A stretch of DNA of 64,000 nucleotides from Hermatobates lingyangjiaoensis (lineage: Eukaryota; Arthropoda; Insecta; Hemiptera; Hermatobatidae): NCBI GenBank assembly GCA_026182355.1, contig JAPFBL010000231.1:372001-436000 (forward strand). Reading direction: 5' to 3'. Shown in pieces: positions 37,531-50,240 of this stretch. The position numbers and the translations under genes are program-made. Within the stretch, counting starts at the first letter, position 1. The number at the start of each line of letters is the position of its first letter. The notes below the pieces were generated by a model. The model saw only the letters and a list, made by a program, of their open reading frames with translations, had not been told where the DNA came from and searched no databases.

Positions 37531-38254
37531 TATTTTCAAATCTGGCCATCTTCCTTTTTATTTTCCTCTTTCTGTCTTTTTATTGTGAGTTTTGTCAGTT
37601 CTTAGCATCCGTTTTGCATTGAACAGAAATCATTCTTTTATGATCATACACAAGAGAAACTTCACTTATATGTATTTTTTTTTGAACACTTTTCTGATTG
37701 CTTGTGATAGATGTTCAGTATAAGGATAATTTGAAAAACTAATTTAAAATTCAGTATTAATAAAATTGGCATTGGGATTTTCCATTGGTTATCTTAAATA
37801 TTTATAATAAAAACGTTAAGTGATTTAAGTATTATTCCACTGTAATCATAATTTTATCTCTTCTTCTTGTTTTTTAAGAAATATAGACTTTTCATCAGTT
37901 TTTTGAGTAAATTTTTGAGAGCAGTAATAATTTAAGATTATTCCATGGCCAGTAAGTAATGTACATCTGCCAGTAAGTAAGTATTGTATAGCAATCTGCT
38001 AGATTTTGCCATTTTCATTAAGAGTAACTTGCAAAGTATAAGTATAATTTTCATTAAAAACAGAAAAATACAATTTTTCCTATTTAAGAAATAAATAGTA
38101 GAAAATTGTGTAAAGTGTTAAAAATATTTATGATATTTTCCTCCTCTCCTTTTACAATAATTACAAACGCATCACCTATACGTTATTTAATAATTTGACT
38201 TTCATTTCTACTTGCTTGATACTAATTCATAATAATTCAAGCATAACTACAGAG

Positions 38255-38455
38255 TTTATATTAGAAATAGGTAAAACCATCATACATCGTAAAATGAACA
38301 TGGAATTGGAGCGCTTTCAGACGTTGTCCATCTTCGATCGCAACATTCTTGTTCGCAACATTCTTCTTGCGATCAAAGATGGACAACATCCGAAAGCGCT
38401 CCAACCCCATGATCATCTTACAAGGTATGACGGTTTTACCTATTTCTAATATAAA
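38255..38455. repeat. ~200-bp palindrome with ~88-bp arms
   Basis: The left arm (38255-38343) and right arm (38368-38455) are reverse complements with about a dozen differences, for example ggagcgctttcagacgttgt against acaacatccgaaagcgctcc. The short loop contains a duplicated cgcaacattctt. The arms are markedly GC-richer than the flanks. It looks like a foldback or MITE relic; no flanking duplication was resolved. Confidence 0.85.
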
Positions 38456-41400
38456 TCATACTAACCTCAGAGGTATTAACAATATGCATGTATATAACTA
38501 CAGAGGTAAGAACTCTGTATTATGTACTTTATTAGTGATATCAACGACCCCATTGGTGATTCTTTTGTCTACAATTCTATCAAAAGTAAAATATACTGCC
38601 TCGATTCAACTATAAAAGCTAGATTTAACAATAGAGTAATAAAAGTGATTAAACATCAAACGAAATCAAACTTCACTGTAATTTAATGTCTGACATGAAA
38701 AGTATTTTTTGAGTTCTAATGACTTTAACATATCATTCATTCATGATTGTAATATAACACAGATAATTTACTATGTATTAGGATAATTCATAAGTAGGGC
38801 TACCTATGAATGATACAATCAGAAGCAGAGTATATACTGGTTTTGTATAAATTGAGTGTTCTTTAGTGAATCAAGTTTTGAGTAGAAGGACGTACGTTTA
38901 AGAAATTGTATATATTTTTCTAATTATGAAGATAGTATTGTCGTTGACATAGCATAATCGGTCAAGTGACTATAGGTTGAACTCCATAATTCTCATTTAT
39001 AATGTAATATTTTCTTATTAAGAATTCTAAATTCATGGAATGTTTATTAAGTAATTTTAATATTAAAACATTAGTTAATGTTTTTTATCATTAATTTAAG
39101 AGTAATTTTAATATTAAAACATTAGTTAAAGTAAAATTCAATTCCAGTGGTCCAATCAATATTTTTTGACATAAAGATTGATGAAGTTCAATATAGAATG
39201 TTTCTTTTCCATGTTTTAATCCTACTCAAAAACAATAGAGGTTTTACATATTTATATATCTTTCAATGGCTGTAAGACTTGTCAATCGATGTGACTCAAT
39301 GAGCGTTTATTATAGACATACATAAAAATCAAAATGGATTTAAAGGACCTCATTTGCGAATCTTGAAATATTTTATAACAGTATAATTTTTAGTATTGAA
39401 CTAAAAAAAAAATGAACAGGTGTTTTTAAGAGGAGAAAATCGTCCTTTAAGTATATTAGTCCAAAAACATAGCTTGTACTGTGAGAATATGCCAAAACAT
39501 ATTTAAAAAATACTTATTTTAATAACTTATGTTTAATATAACATAGATATTTATAATTATATAATAGTTGTCAAACTAAATTTGTGTGACAGAGTAAAGA
39601 GAGAGTTCATAGTCCTTACCCAAGGAACGTCCACATGTCCAAATGTGCAAGAGGGACAAATTTATACGTACGCTTCGACAGATATAAATTTGAACTTTTA
39701 ATATATCAAATGAACACTTTCAATCCAGTTTAAGATTATTTTATAAACACCTTTTAAAATTAAATTAATTTGTTTCTTTGATTCTGGTAAAAAAAAATGT
39801 AGTGGATTTATGTAAACAAAATCCGACAAATAGGACAGGTAAAGATAAGTCTATATTGAGCATATCATTAGAGCAATATATCCTCTTATAGTGGTATAAA
39901 GCTTATAAAATTCTTATTCTAACGTAATAACTAGAGGTAGATGCGGTTTAAAAATTGCATTATTTGAAGTTTGCAATGCTCTTTTTCTGTAATGTGATTT
40001 CATCCAAAAAGTATATAGACTCTAAAAATTGTAAATATTATCTATATTGATTATAAAATAGATTAACACCCAATATAAGAAAACTCAAAATTGTATGTTA
40101 AATGTATGTAATGTATGTTATGCTTACATACTGTAATAACATACTGTAATGTATGCTGCTACATACAGAAATAATAAACTCCCTTATGGTAGGGTTGCTA
40201 CCAAAGAGGAAGATGAAAACAAAAAACACATACATATAAACACAGACAGTCATCGACACAGAAATATTTAAGGACTCAAGGGATCTCAAATCATGTAAAT
40301 TTATTGAAATATCGAAAATGAATTTATTCCATGACTACTACAGATACTGTAATTATAGTGAAGAGAATAACATTGGAGGTAGAGAACTCTACCCTCTATG
40401 TCCTCAAAGTTTGGTTTAAAAACTATATATTTTAAAATTTATGTATTTTATTTATAGTACAATAGAACTTCAAAAATCTACTCTGAGAATTTTAAAAGGT
40501 GGTAACTCGTCAACACATTTAATATTATTTTTTTTTAATACTATACGTCATTGATTGTAAAGTAACTCTTATTTTTACACTTTTCTGCAGTATATATCAC
40601 ATGCCCAGATAGTAGCTATATATATTGTGTATCTTTTAAGGTTTTGGTGTATAATAGAGTATGGAAGAAGCAGCCATTAGCTCATTGTAGCAGACATCTT
40701 CTCTGGGGAAACAGTATTTTTTTTTGACCCAGTGTTCCCTAGGGTATTCGGCTAGGCTTCGATAACACCACCCTATATCCTAGCATTAAATCAAGATACA
40801 AACAGTTCCTGTTGAAAGATTTCTTTTAGAGTGTACTAAATCAAAGCAACTATATTAATACTTTTAATTTATGTAATAAGATTAGTCATTGTCTCTCAAT
40901 TTTTTAATTGATCTACCTCTGTTAGTGCCTCTTTATATACATTTAGTCATTTTAATTAATTTAGTTTTTTTTTGGCATATAACAATCATTGATTTTTACG
41001 TACATTGGTACTTAAACAATTGCTTAATATACACGTAATCATTGTTTTATTTGGTTTATTATTGTGATGATGAAACGAGTTTTTATAATTTTTTACGGAT
41101 TATGTTAGAAAAATTGGGAGTTAGAATTCCATCATCAAAGACCTCTATACTTACCTTATTATATTAAAGTTTGTGGTCCTTGTAATCGTTGCTGAGTGCG
41201 AGAACTGATAACAGAGTTGGAAACAGTTTTAATAAAATAAGAATTCCTTTGTTCTTAAAGTCCAAATTGGAGGAATACATCAGTTGATTTGTTAACATAA
41301 CTGCATAAGCATTAACAATGAAGTTATCTAAAATTGCACACAAAAAGTCTTATTGGCCAAAGACTTTTAGACCATGACTATCAACACTTCACTTTGTTTT

Positions 41401-42439
41401 ATTGTTACAAATTTTTTCTAACCCTTGCTTTCTCAAAATTTTTACTTGATTGTAGTACATACACAACCAAACAAGTTTTAATAATTTCACAGCAATGTCA
41501 ATGCACCTTAATTTTACTTGATTTTCTAATAAACATGTTAGATCATAACTTTTTTTATTGTAGTAGCAAATAATACATATTATTGTATTCTAATGTTTTG
41601 TTTTTAATGTAATCGAATTATAGCAGTATTCTTTAATCTTTCTCTGTTTTGTAACCACTAAGAAGTAGCTTTGTTAGAACAGTTAGATCTTACTTATCCT
41701 GTTTGCTAAACTTTCCAGCTCCAATATATGCTGTAGAATTTACGTATGTTGTTTCGTTACAGAACGAAAAAGAAGTTTGATGTCATCTTATTTAGATTGC
41801 TAAGAAATAAGAAATTGTTTGTTTGTTTGACTCCAAACCTATCTGTGAATAAGAAAATGTAATTAAGCAAGAAAGCAGTGAGGGACAACTGTATAGTTTG
41901 AATGACATGCATTTCAAAATAGTCTATTATTGGAGCCAATTTATTAGTTTTTTCGCTCTCTTCTCAACTTAATGTAAAATTGAGATAATATCATTATTTG
42001 AGATAATAACAAATGGAAGTGAATTATTTTCTCAATGTAAGAGCGATGCACTAAAGTTTTTAATATTATTATGCTGTTTTTAGTCATGAATTGAAGAAAT
42101 ACACAGTGGATGAAGTAATTGTAGAGTGAGGTTAGGAAGGTTGGTGGCAGGATTGAGAGCTTGTACAAGAAGCTTTGAATGAGGAGGTAGTTTGTTGTCT
42201 TCATTGGTATTAAGTCGGGTGATGTAACTATCGATGGATTACATTTTCAAATCAGTTTATATTGAGCTGATATCCACATTTCCGTTATAACAAGGTGCCC
42301 TGGCTGTGAGGTGGGCACACATATTCTGAACGATCTGGATACAAGACTTGTTCGTTGATGCAGCTTTAAACTGGACGGAGCATCCAAGAGTCATAGCCAA
42401 ACGAAGAATCTCCTTATAGACAAGGTCCTTGATTGAATC

Positions 42440-42560
42440 AGCCACCAGGAATGAAAGACCAATAAACATCTCCTATATAGGTATTTATATCATGTCTAAA
42501 TAGGACATTAAATAACCAAGAAGTTTGATATTATATTTACTTATAGTAAAGTAAACAATG
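42440..42560. repeat. Isolated fragment of the 31890/37080 arm end
   Basis: ggaatgaaagaccaataaac ... accaagaagtttgatatt ... tttacttatagtaaag matches the right arm end (36938-37055) in the same orientation, showing that the arm sequence is dispersed. Confidence 0.75.
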
Positions 42561-42715
42561 AACTGGCAAGGTAAGATATTTTGTATTAAACTAAACATTT
42601 TGTATTCTACCATAATGTCCAATGTCCTTCTCTGGAGGGAAAAACTTCTACTTGGACTAATTAATTATATTTTATCATTTTATGTTATTTACATGTACAC
42701 AAGTATTTAATAGGT

Positions 42716-42763
42716 GAGGAGTCGAAGTCGGCTGGTTTCTTTCGTCTCCGACTTCGACTCCTC
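42716..42763. repeat. Perfect 16-bp inverted repeat, 16-base loop
   Basis: gaggagtcgaagtcgg (42716-42731) and ccgacttcgactcctc (42748-42763) are exact reverse complements, GC-rich against an AT-rich background. gtcg-rich sequence continues to 42790. Confidence 0.85.
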
Positions 42764-44620
42764 AAGGTCGAAAATATGCCCGACTCCGGCCCACAGCCTT
42801 GCTTAAAATAGACCAAATTCTGCCAGCATATCACTTATTGTGTCATTATAACACACATATATATCTATTAAAATCAAATTGAGTCATGACAATGTAAAAA
42901 TGTAGAAAATTGATCACGTGGCCGATTAGACCCGGTGGTGCCTCATGAGGGTTAAGCATGCCACTGGTCACTTCGTCAGACAATCCTAACTGACATATTC
43001 TAGCGAGGTTTACTATATTTTGTTGATAATGTTGAAAGATATAGAGAAATTTCACAGTCCAATACGTAAAAAGAGATAGTAACTTTCACTCACATTTCTG
43101 GTCATTCCAGAATTTTAAATATTGCGTTAATTTAATTTTAAATAAATTTGCATGATCAAATTTTTATTTTTTAAAATATTAGTAAACGAAAATTTTACAC
43201 TTAGAAATACTCATAACTTAAAACTGTTAACTTCCGTCTCCAGCAAAATGTAGAGTGAGCAACAAGAATAATTACATTTCCTTTGTGATTAACAAATGAA
43301 TATATCCAGATTAAATGAAATTATTATAATAATTAAATGAAATGAAATTCAAATAAATTATTACATGAATAATGTCATTCAATTAATTGTTACAGGGTGT
43401 GATATTGCGTTTACTTGCAGTAAAGTTGAGGGCAGAACATTCCAGGTGTTTTTCTTTAGTTTCTATAAAGTATAATGATCACATAAAAGAATTAAAATTT
43501 TACAAATTTATAGGCTCGAAGATCCATGAATACTACTCATGATATTTTTCATGATATTATACCGTGTGTGGCTGCGTATATGTAAATATTCTCTATGGAG
43601 AATATTTTGAACACAAGACTCACCATTTGACAAATTGCAATAGTATTTCACAATAATATAATTCCTGATGAATACTTGTTACCACTCTTCTGGTGATTAT
43701 GCAAACTTTAAATGTTTAGATTAAGTATTGGCTTAATATGAATATTGCTTAATAAACATCATACAGACTCAGAATATTCGATGAGAGAATAAACAATGAC
43801 TAAAAATGACAACTGTTAAGTTCCATCTACAGTACACACCCAATTGATCTGGGAGAATATATTAATATGTATTATAACTGAGATATACCCATGAAATATT
43901 AGCTTTAGTGGGTCCTAGAAACAGAAAATAGATTTTTCCTCTTTGGCACATATTTTCGTTATTATTTGCTGATTGATTGTACTCAAGTTTATTAGAGTAG
44001 GAAGGGGACCTTTAAAGTGTACCTGCCACTCTGCATGTTCAGGACAGACAGCTTTATTTCCTATTTTGGAAAAAAAATTCAGTTCAGAAAAAAAAAAAAA
44101 AAAGTTAGAGGTGATTAGTGGTGGTTAGAGGTGGTAGAGATATTGTTGAGGTTAAGAGGGTTAACCTCACCTAAGATGTTAGGTTCTAAGAGGTGTTGAA
44201 TGAAAGGCTGGGAACACGTTCTAATATCAAAACAGGTTGGAGGTGGTTAGAGGTAGTTAGAGTTAGATTTTTCTTATTATATGAGAAACAATTTATTATT
44301 CTTATTTTGGCTCCATGTACAACGAGCACAACGCAGTTGTGAAAACAGGTTTGATGATACAAAGTTTATGATTTTTAATATCAATGAGTCATGGAGTTTA
44401 TGACATTAGAAGTTTAAAGTCATCTTTTCTGTAAAAAGAAGTATATTATATATTTGCCAGTTTCGTACTCTGAGTAAGTGATCATATATTACTATTAATT
44501 TAATATTTTTATGGAACAGAGTTAACGTGATAAAAGATAGAGTTACTTGAATTTGGGGAAGACATGATGATGAAATAAAGAAGGTTAAACAGAGGAGTAA
44601 CGCTTTGGTTTGGTCTCCCT

Positions 44621-45412
44621 CGCTAGACTCTGGATTCATGTGGAACATAAATGCTGTGCTCAGTTTTCCTCCTTTACTGTAGTTCCAGATCTTACTACAA
44701 ATTACACTCGCTAGACTCTGGAATCATGTGGAACATAAATGCTGTGCTCAGTTTTCCTCCTTTGCTGTAGTTCCAGATCTTACTACACATTACACTCGCT
44801 AGACTCTGGATTCATGTGGAACATAAATGCTGTGCTCAGTTTTCCTCCTTTGCTGTAGTTCCAGATCTTACTACACATTACACTCGCTAGACTCTGGATT
44901 CATGTGGAACATAAATGCTGTGCTCAGTTTTCCTCCTTTGCTGTAGTTCCAGATCTTACTACAAATTACACTCGCTAGACTCTGGATTCATGTGGAACAT
45001 AAATGCTGTGCTCAGTTTTCCTCCTTTGCTGTAGTTCCAGATCTTACTACAAATTACACTCGCTAGACTCTGGATTCATGTGGAACATAAATGCTGTGCT
45101 CAGTTTTCCTCCTTTACTGTGGTTCCAGATCTTACTACACATTACACTCGCTAGACTCTGGATTCATGTGGAACATAAATGCTGTGCTCAGTTTTCCTCC
45201 TTTACTGTGGTTCCAGATCTTACTACACATTACACTCGCTAGACTCTGGATTCATGTGAAACATAAATGCTGTGCTCAGTTTTCCTCCTTTACTGTGGTT
45301 CCAGATCTTACTACACATTACACTCGCTAGACTCTGGATTCATGTGGAACATAAATGCTGTGCTCAGTTTTCCTCCTTTACTGTGGTTCCAGATCTTACC
45401 ACACATTACACT
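44621..45412. repeat. Tandem array of nine 88-bp units
   Basis: Units begin cgctagactctgga at 44621, 44709, 44797, 44885, 44973, 45061, 45149, 45237 and 45325; nine times 88 bp is exactly 792 bp. Copies differ at only a few sites (tttgctgtag versus tttactgtgg; acaaatta versus acacatta), indicating recent expansion or homogenisation. Because 88 is not a multiple of three, the open frames crossing the array (45003-45470) are repeat artefacts. Confidence 0.97.
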
Positions 45413-48400
45413 CGCTTCAGGTCTCTCCATGTCAACCTTAATCCCATTGAAAAAGAAGCACATTAACTGAATACTTTTCAATAGTTATACTGCTTTCAAC
45501 TATCTAAGCTATTCTAGTATTAAAAATAGTTTATTTTATAAACAAAATACTTTATTTACATTTTACTACAAATAAACTGAATAATAAGAAATAATATCTG
45601 AAGGATTTTTATGTTAAGAGTTTGTTTGGGTGTGTGTGTATGTGTTGGCGGGCGCATATCCAACACTTTCTGAACACACACAATTTGACGCGTTTGTTAA
45701 ATTAGAATAAATTTCGATTCATAAACAGTTTTTTTTTTTGAAGAAAATTCTAAGTTCCAAAATCTTTTCCTGAATTTCCATCCTTATGTGTATGATGATT
45801 TCTATCCACAATAGAATAAATGAATTAATTAGATAAAATGTTAATGCCTTTTTAACAAGTTTATTTTCACAATGTATTCCACGCACTTACTAAAACCCAT
45901 TTTCTATCCTTACTCCTCTATTTTAAATCACCCATGACGATTGATAAATGTAATTACATAGCAGATAATGAATATTAAATGTGGGGTAGAGAGGCTCAAG
46001 TTCAAAAGTTCAGCTGTTCATTCAACAACCAAAACTATTCAATGGGTTTCTATACCACTGGTAATGATTCCATGGACTGTGTATCAATTGTCAAAGAAGA
46101 GCTTTCATGCTTTTCCTGTAATGTGACATTGATAAACAGAGTAAGTATGTTACCATTTCCTGTCCATCTTTTCATATGTGAACATGAACTATTCAATAGA
46201 TTAATGTTAAGAGATAAATTTGCATTGTAACTGATATTTTATGACTCTTGACAATAAAAATCTAGAATCACATACTAGATTACAAGTTTTATTTTTCACA
46301 ACTTTTATTTTTAATATTTTTTGTATGTGACGTCAGATGAGTCCTCAAAATTATAAAAAAAAATTTAAAAGTGTAAAATTGGGTGACATTTCTTTATATT
46401 TTCTTATTTGCCTGTCGTCATGAAAGTATTTTTAGTAAGTTTTCTCTGCATCACAATTTTTGATAAAATTTCCTTTATTTGAACATTCATTCCATTTGAT
46501 CAACCAGACCTAATGTTAATGGATAGTACTTGTTAAAATGATGCTTTTTATGATTTCATGCAAAGAGCCATAAATCCACTTTATCTATTAGTATGATGTA
46601 GTTATATTTATTTTATAGTTAAATTCAATGAAAATCCGATTTATTTGAAATTTAGTGCAGATAATAACAATGCAAAAATGCAAAAGACGTAACGATCTCG
46701 CAAAGAAAAAAAAACCCTGAAATTATTATCTTCTGTTTAAAGGTTTAAAGGTAGTGTTTTGGTAACAATAAGTTTGCAAGCCATCGTGATGGCTTTCTAC
46801 TTTCTACTCGTACTATAAATTGTAGTGAAGAACACGGGAACATTTTCTTCATAAACAACAAATTAATTCATAAAACTCTGTTTAAGTTACTAATAAACAA
46901 AATTAGTATGGTTAGTTACATCTTGGAAACCTCTATGTGGGTAATTTTTTATAACAGTAAATTGTATCTTTATCTCAGTAAATTTTTATCACAAAAAAAT
47001 GGTAGAAAAATATTGGTGTTAGAGTTTTCTAAAAATAATTGACTTGAGAAAAACTGAAAGCAGTCAGTGGGCTATAAATTTTCTTTGTGACGCCGTCTAA
47101 ACATTTGAAATTTCAAAAAAAAAACTCTAAAAGTCTAAAATAGGCATTTGTTTATTCAGCTGTTACGGTGAGTTCTGCGGTTCCAGATTGTTTAAACCCG
47201 AGATTAATTTATACAGAATATCGACCATCTTTACCTTCTGCTCCATTAGGCGCAAGTCTCTAAATATTCACTCATCATTGTAGATCTGTAATGTGATGGG
47301 GAATCAACGTGTTCATAAAGTCTTGTAATGGATCTTACGATATATATACAGTAAAACTTTAACAAGCCTTGCTTTTTTTTTATTATAAAGCAAAAATGAA
47401 TTGTTGATGAAAATTTTATTGTTAACAACTTCTAGAGTTTTATTGAAGGCTGATTTTACATTGAAGTTCACAAAATATAAGAAATAGCTTTTTAATTCAG
47501 TGAATCCAACTTTAGATGAATAGTATAACTAAGAAGTAACGTAAAAACCGTAATGTAAAACTAGAAACAGAAGTTTTCTTATTGAAATGAAGCCTAATTT
47601 CTTGTCGCATACATTGGAAGGTGCAAGTTTTTAAATGACGCGTTTACTGTAAAGACAAGCAGAGTGATATCAATCGACAGGCTCTAGTTTATCCCACTAC
47701 ATCTGCTTGGGGTAGATTGAAGTGCTTTGCATAAACTTGTATCCAATTTACTATTGAGGGTGTGAGGATGAAATATAAAACCTTACCTTCTCTCTGGGCA
47801 AGAAAAAATTCTTCTTTCTTTCACCAGTGCTCAAGATATTGTTTCAATTTGTACAGAACACTTATTTATTCATTTATTTACACTTATTCACATGTCATCA
47901 CCTGGTAACATTAATAATGCATAAATCAACCCTTACAAAGCAGTGATGAAACAAATAATCATATTTCATCTCATCACGACTTCTTATCAGAAATCATGAT
48001 TTCTACTCTAATGTAGAAAGATTTCGGAAATGTGACACAATAACAAGAAGTATACAATTAAAAATTTTTTTCTTTTAGTTAATACGAAAAACTTTACAGA
48101 AAACAAGCAGACAGCTATAGTACACTATTAATTAATTAAATAATACCCTATATTATAAAAGTAGACAATGTTTCATAATTATCAATGAATATATTTGTCT
48201 CCAAATAAAGTGCAGCTACCTTTTTTTGCCTGAATTTGTCATTTCTCTCGGATTTGTTTAACATCGAAGGTGTTTATAATTTAAAACCTTGACATATAAA
48301 AAACATGCATTTCTTTTTATAGTTAAAAAAGTTCCTTTTCATCATTTTCTCTCTCATATAAACAACTTAATACATTTAATTATTACAAGCTTAATAAAAG

Positions 48401-49399
48401 CAATTAGTGCTTGGGGATGAGTTTAATTAAATTAGTTAGGTTTGTTATTAAAATATAAGAATTCTTCTACATTCTGTTGGATAGAAAATAGTGTGTCACT
48501 CGAGAGGAAGGATAGATAATGGAAAAAACTTTCCTAGTGAGTGTGTCTGGCACACAAAAGTGTTTGGTGAAGCGTTTTCGACTGTGGTTCCCGGAACCCT
48601 AAAGTCGTCATTCACCTTCATCGACAATATGGAGTCCTTCGAGTTAAACAGTGCAAGCCATCACAAGATTATTAATTAATGTAATGCAGTTTGACCCTAG
48701 GGTTCTACAAAAGGGTATGCTTATGTACTAGAATTCTCATCGAATATCTTATCTGTAATATTACTGAACCCGTTTAATATATTGCATAAGACTATATCTT
48801 TGCAGAAAATTAGCTTAAAAAGATCCATATAATAGATAATTTAAATGTTTATTAAAACTAATCAAGTTTACCTGTGACGTCATAACAACGCGAATACAAT
48901 ACAGTTGTAAGTTATTTGCGCAGTCTGTGTATTTGTGGAATAAAATTAAGTTTACTCCATTCGATTAAAATATCATTGTAAATTTGAAATGTGCAGTCCA
49001 TTCTTAATTAACAAAAGTTTAATTTTTACGATCACAAATAGTATAATTAACCATATTATGAAGGAAAAGAAATTTCACCTGCTATTTTTCAATATAAAGA
49101 GCAATTATCCCCTATATAACTCCAAGCTATTTCAAACCTTTATTTTTTTTAGGCTAGATGCTGAACAGCACTACATGTATTCTGTTGAAATTTGTTTAGA
49201 AAAGCAGTTTTAAGAGAATTATGTGAAGATAACATTTTATCACTTCTAACAAATAACTCCACCAGATATTCTAAATTTTTTAAGTGAGCACTAATTTTTC
49301 CACAATACTCTCTTACATCATATTACTTATTTCTTTGAAATTTTCAATCAAAGTTTGAATAAGATATTATCTCTACCATTAAATGGACTTGTATTATCA

Positions 49400-50240
49400 T
49401 ACATCTCGGGGTAGTAATGGAGTAATTAAGCGCCTCTAATAGCCTCTAACACTCAACTCCGACTTTCGGCCTTCACGTGGCTACCCTGTTAACCTGCTAT
49501 ATGCAGGGACATACGAAGATAACGAGAAGGTATCAGGGGCTGGGCCTGACCACCTTCGTTCCACATCCTCCCATATCTTAGCACTAATCTAAAGTGTTAT
49601 GCGATCCGTGCCGAAGGATGGATAATACAGAGGTTACTGTATTAGGAGTCTCAAGGGTACCGGGCGACCCCTTGAGTAAATATGCTTACTCTGGAATGCG
49701 GTGCTCTGCCGGAACGGACAAAAAACCACCGATAGAGATACACGGATTTTTCCTTGTATGATACTAAGGAGAAGGAAGTCTGGAGAGCATCCTCCGGATG
49801 CTCAGAGGGTCCAAAATTACTAACTAGTGGGAGCCAACCTCCCACAAGTGCACCCGAGGACCCGAAGAAGTCCGTCCCGAAGAAGGAGAAAGGAAGTTTC
49901 TATCTCCTGAAACGTAGGGAGCCTGAATGAACATTATCAATTATGGTTTGTGCAGATTCTGCAAAAAAGAGGAAGAAACACCGTTGCACCTGCTGATTGA
50001 CTGAAGGCAACTTTGCCGAACAGAGGTAGGTGCTTCGGGACACTCAATAAAATCATAGAAAAACTTTCACCGCTGGAACCAGCATAAGTGCTGAGCTTCT
50101 TGGAGGCGTTGAAGTTAACTGCTGAAGTTAACTCTAGTACAGAAGAGGAGAAGTACAATAGTTTTTCTTTTAAGGCGCAGTGCTATAGTAACCCTCGAAT
50201 AATAATAATAATAATAATAATAACAGTAATAATAATAATC
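49400..50240 (+). mobile_element. LINE derivative joining 5' region to ORF2 end (internal deletion), (TAA)n tail
   Basis: The 3' half reads NYGLCRFCKKEEETPLHLL at about 49937-49995, the CxxC...EExxxHLL zinc-knuckle end of a LINE ORF2, then an untranslated part and (TAA)n at 50200-50238, a tail seen in I-type LINEs. The first half (49440-49920) is GC-rich and includes an ORF1-like frame ending PEDPKKSVPKKEKG. The whole ORF2 endonuclease and RT core is missing between the two. It looks like an internally deleted, non-autonomous LINE. Assignment of the 5' half to the same element is inferred from continuity and composition. Confidence 0.65.

Noticed and set aside
42257..42469. Minus-strand open frame of 70 codons with moderately protein-like composition
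   Set aside because: No recognisable domain, no clear splice sites, and its first codons lie within a dispersed repeat (42440-42560).
45003..45470. Four overlapping open frames of 64-79 codons
   Set aside because: They arise from the 88-bp tandem unit read in rotating frames; identical peptides repeat with the unit.
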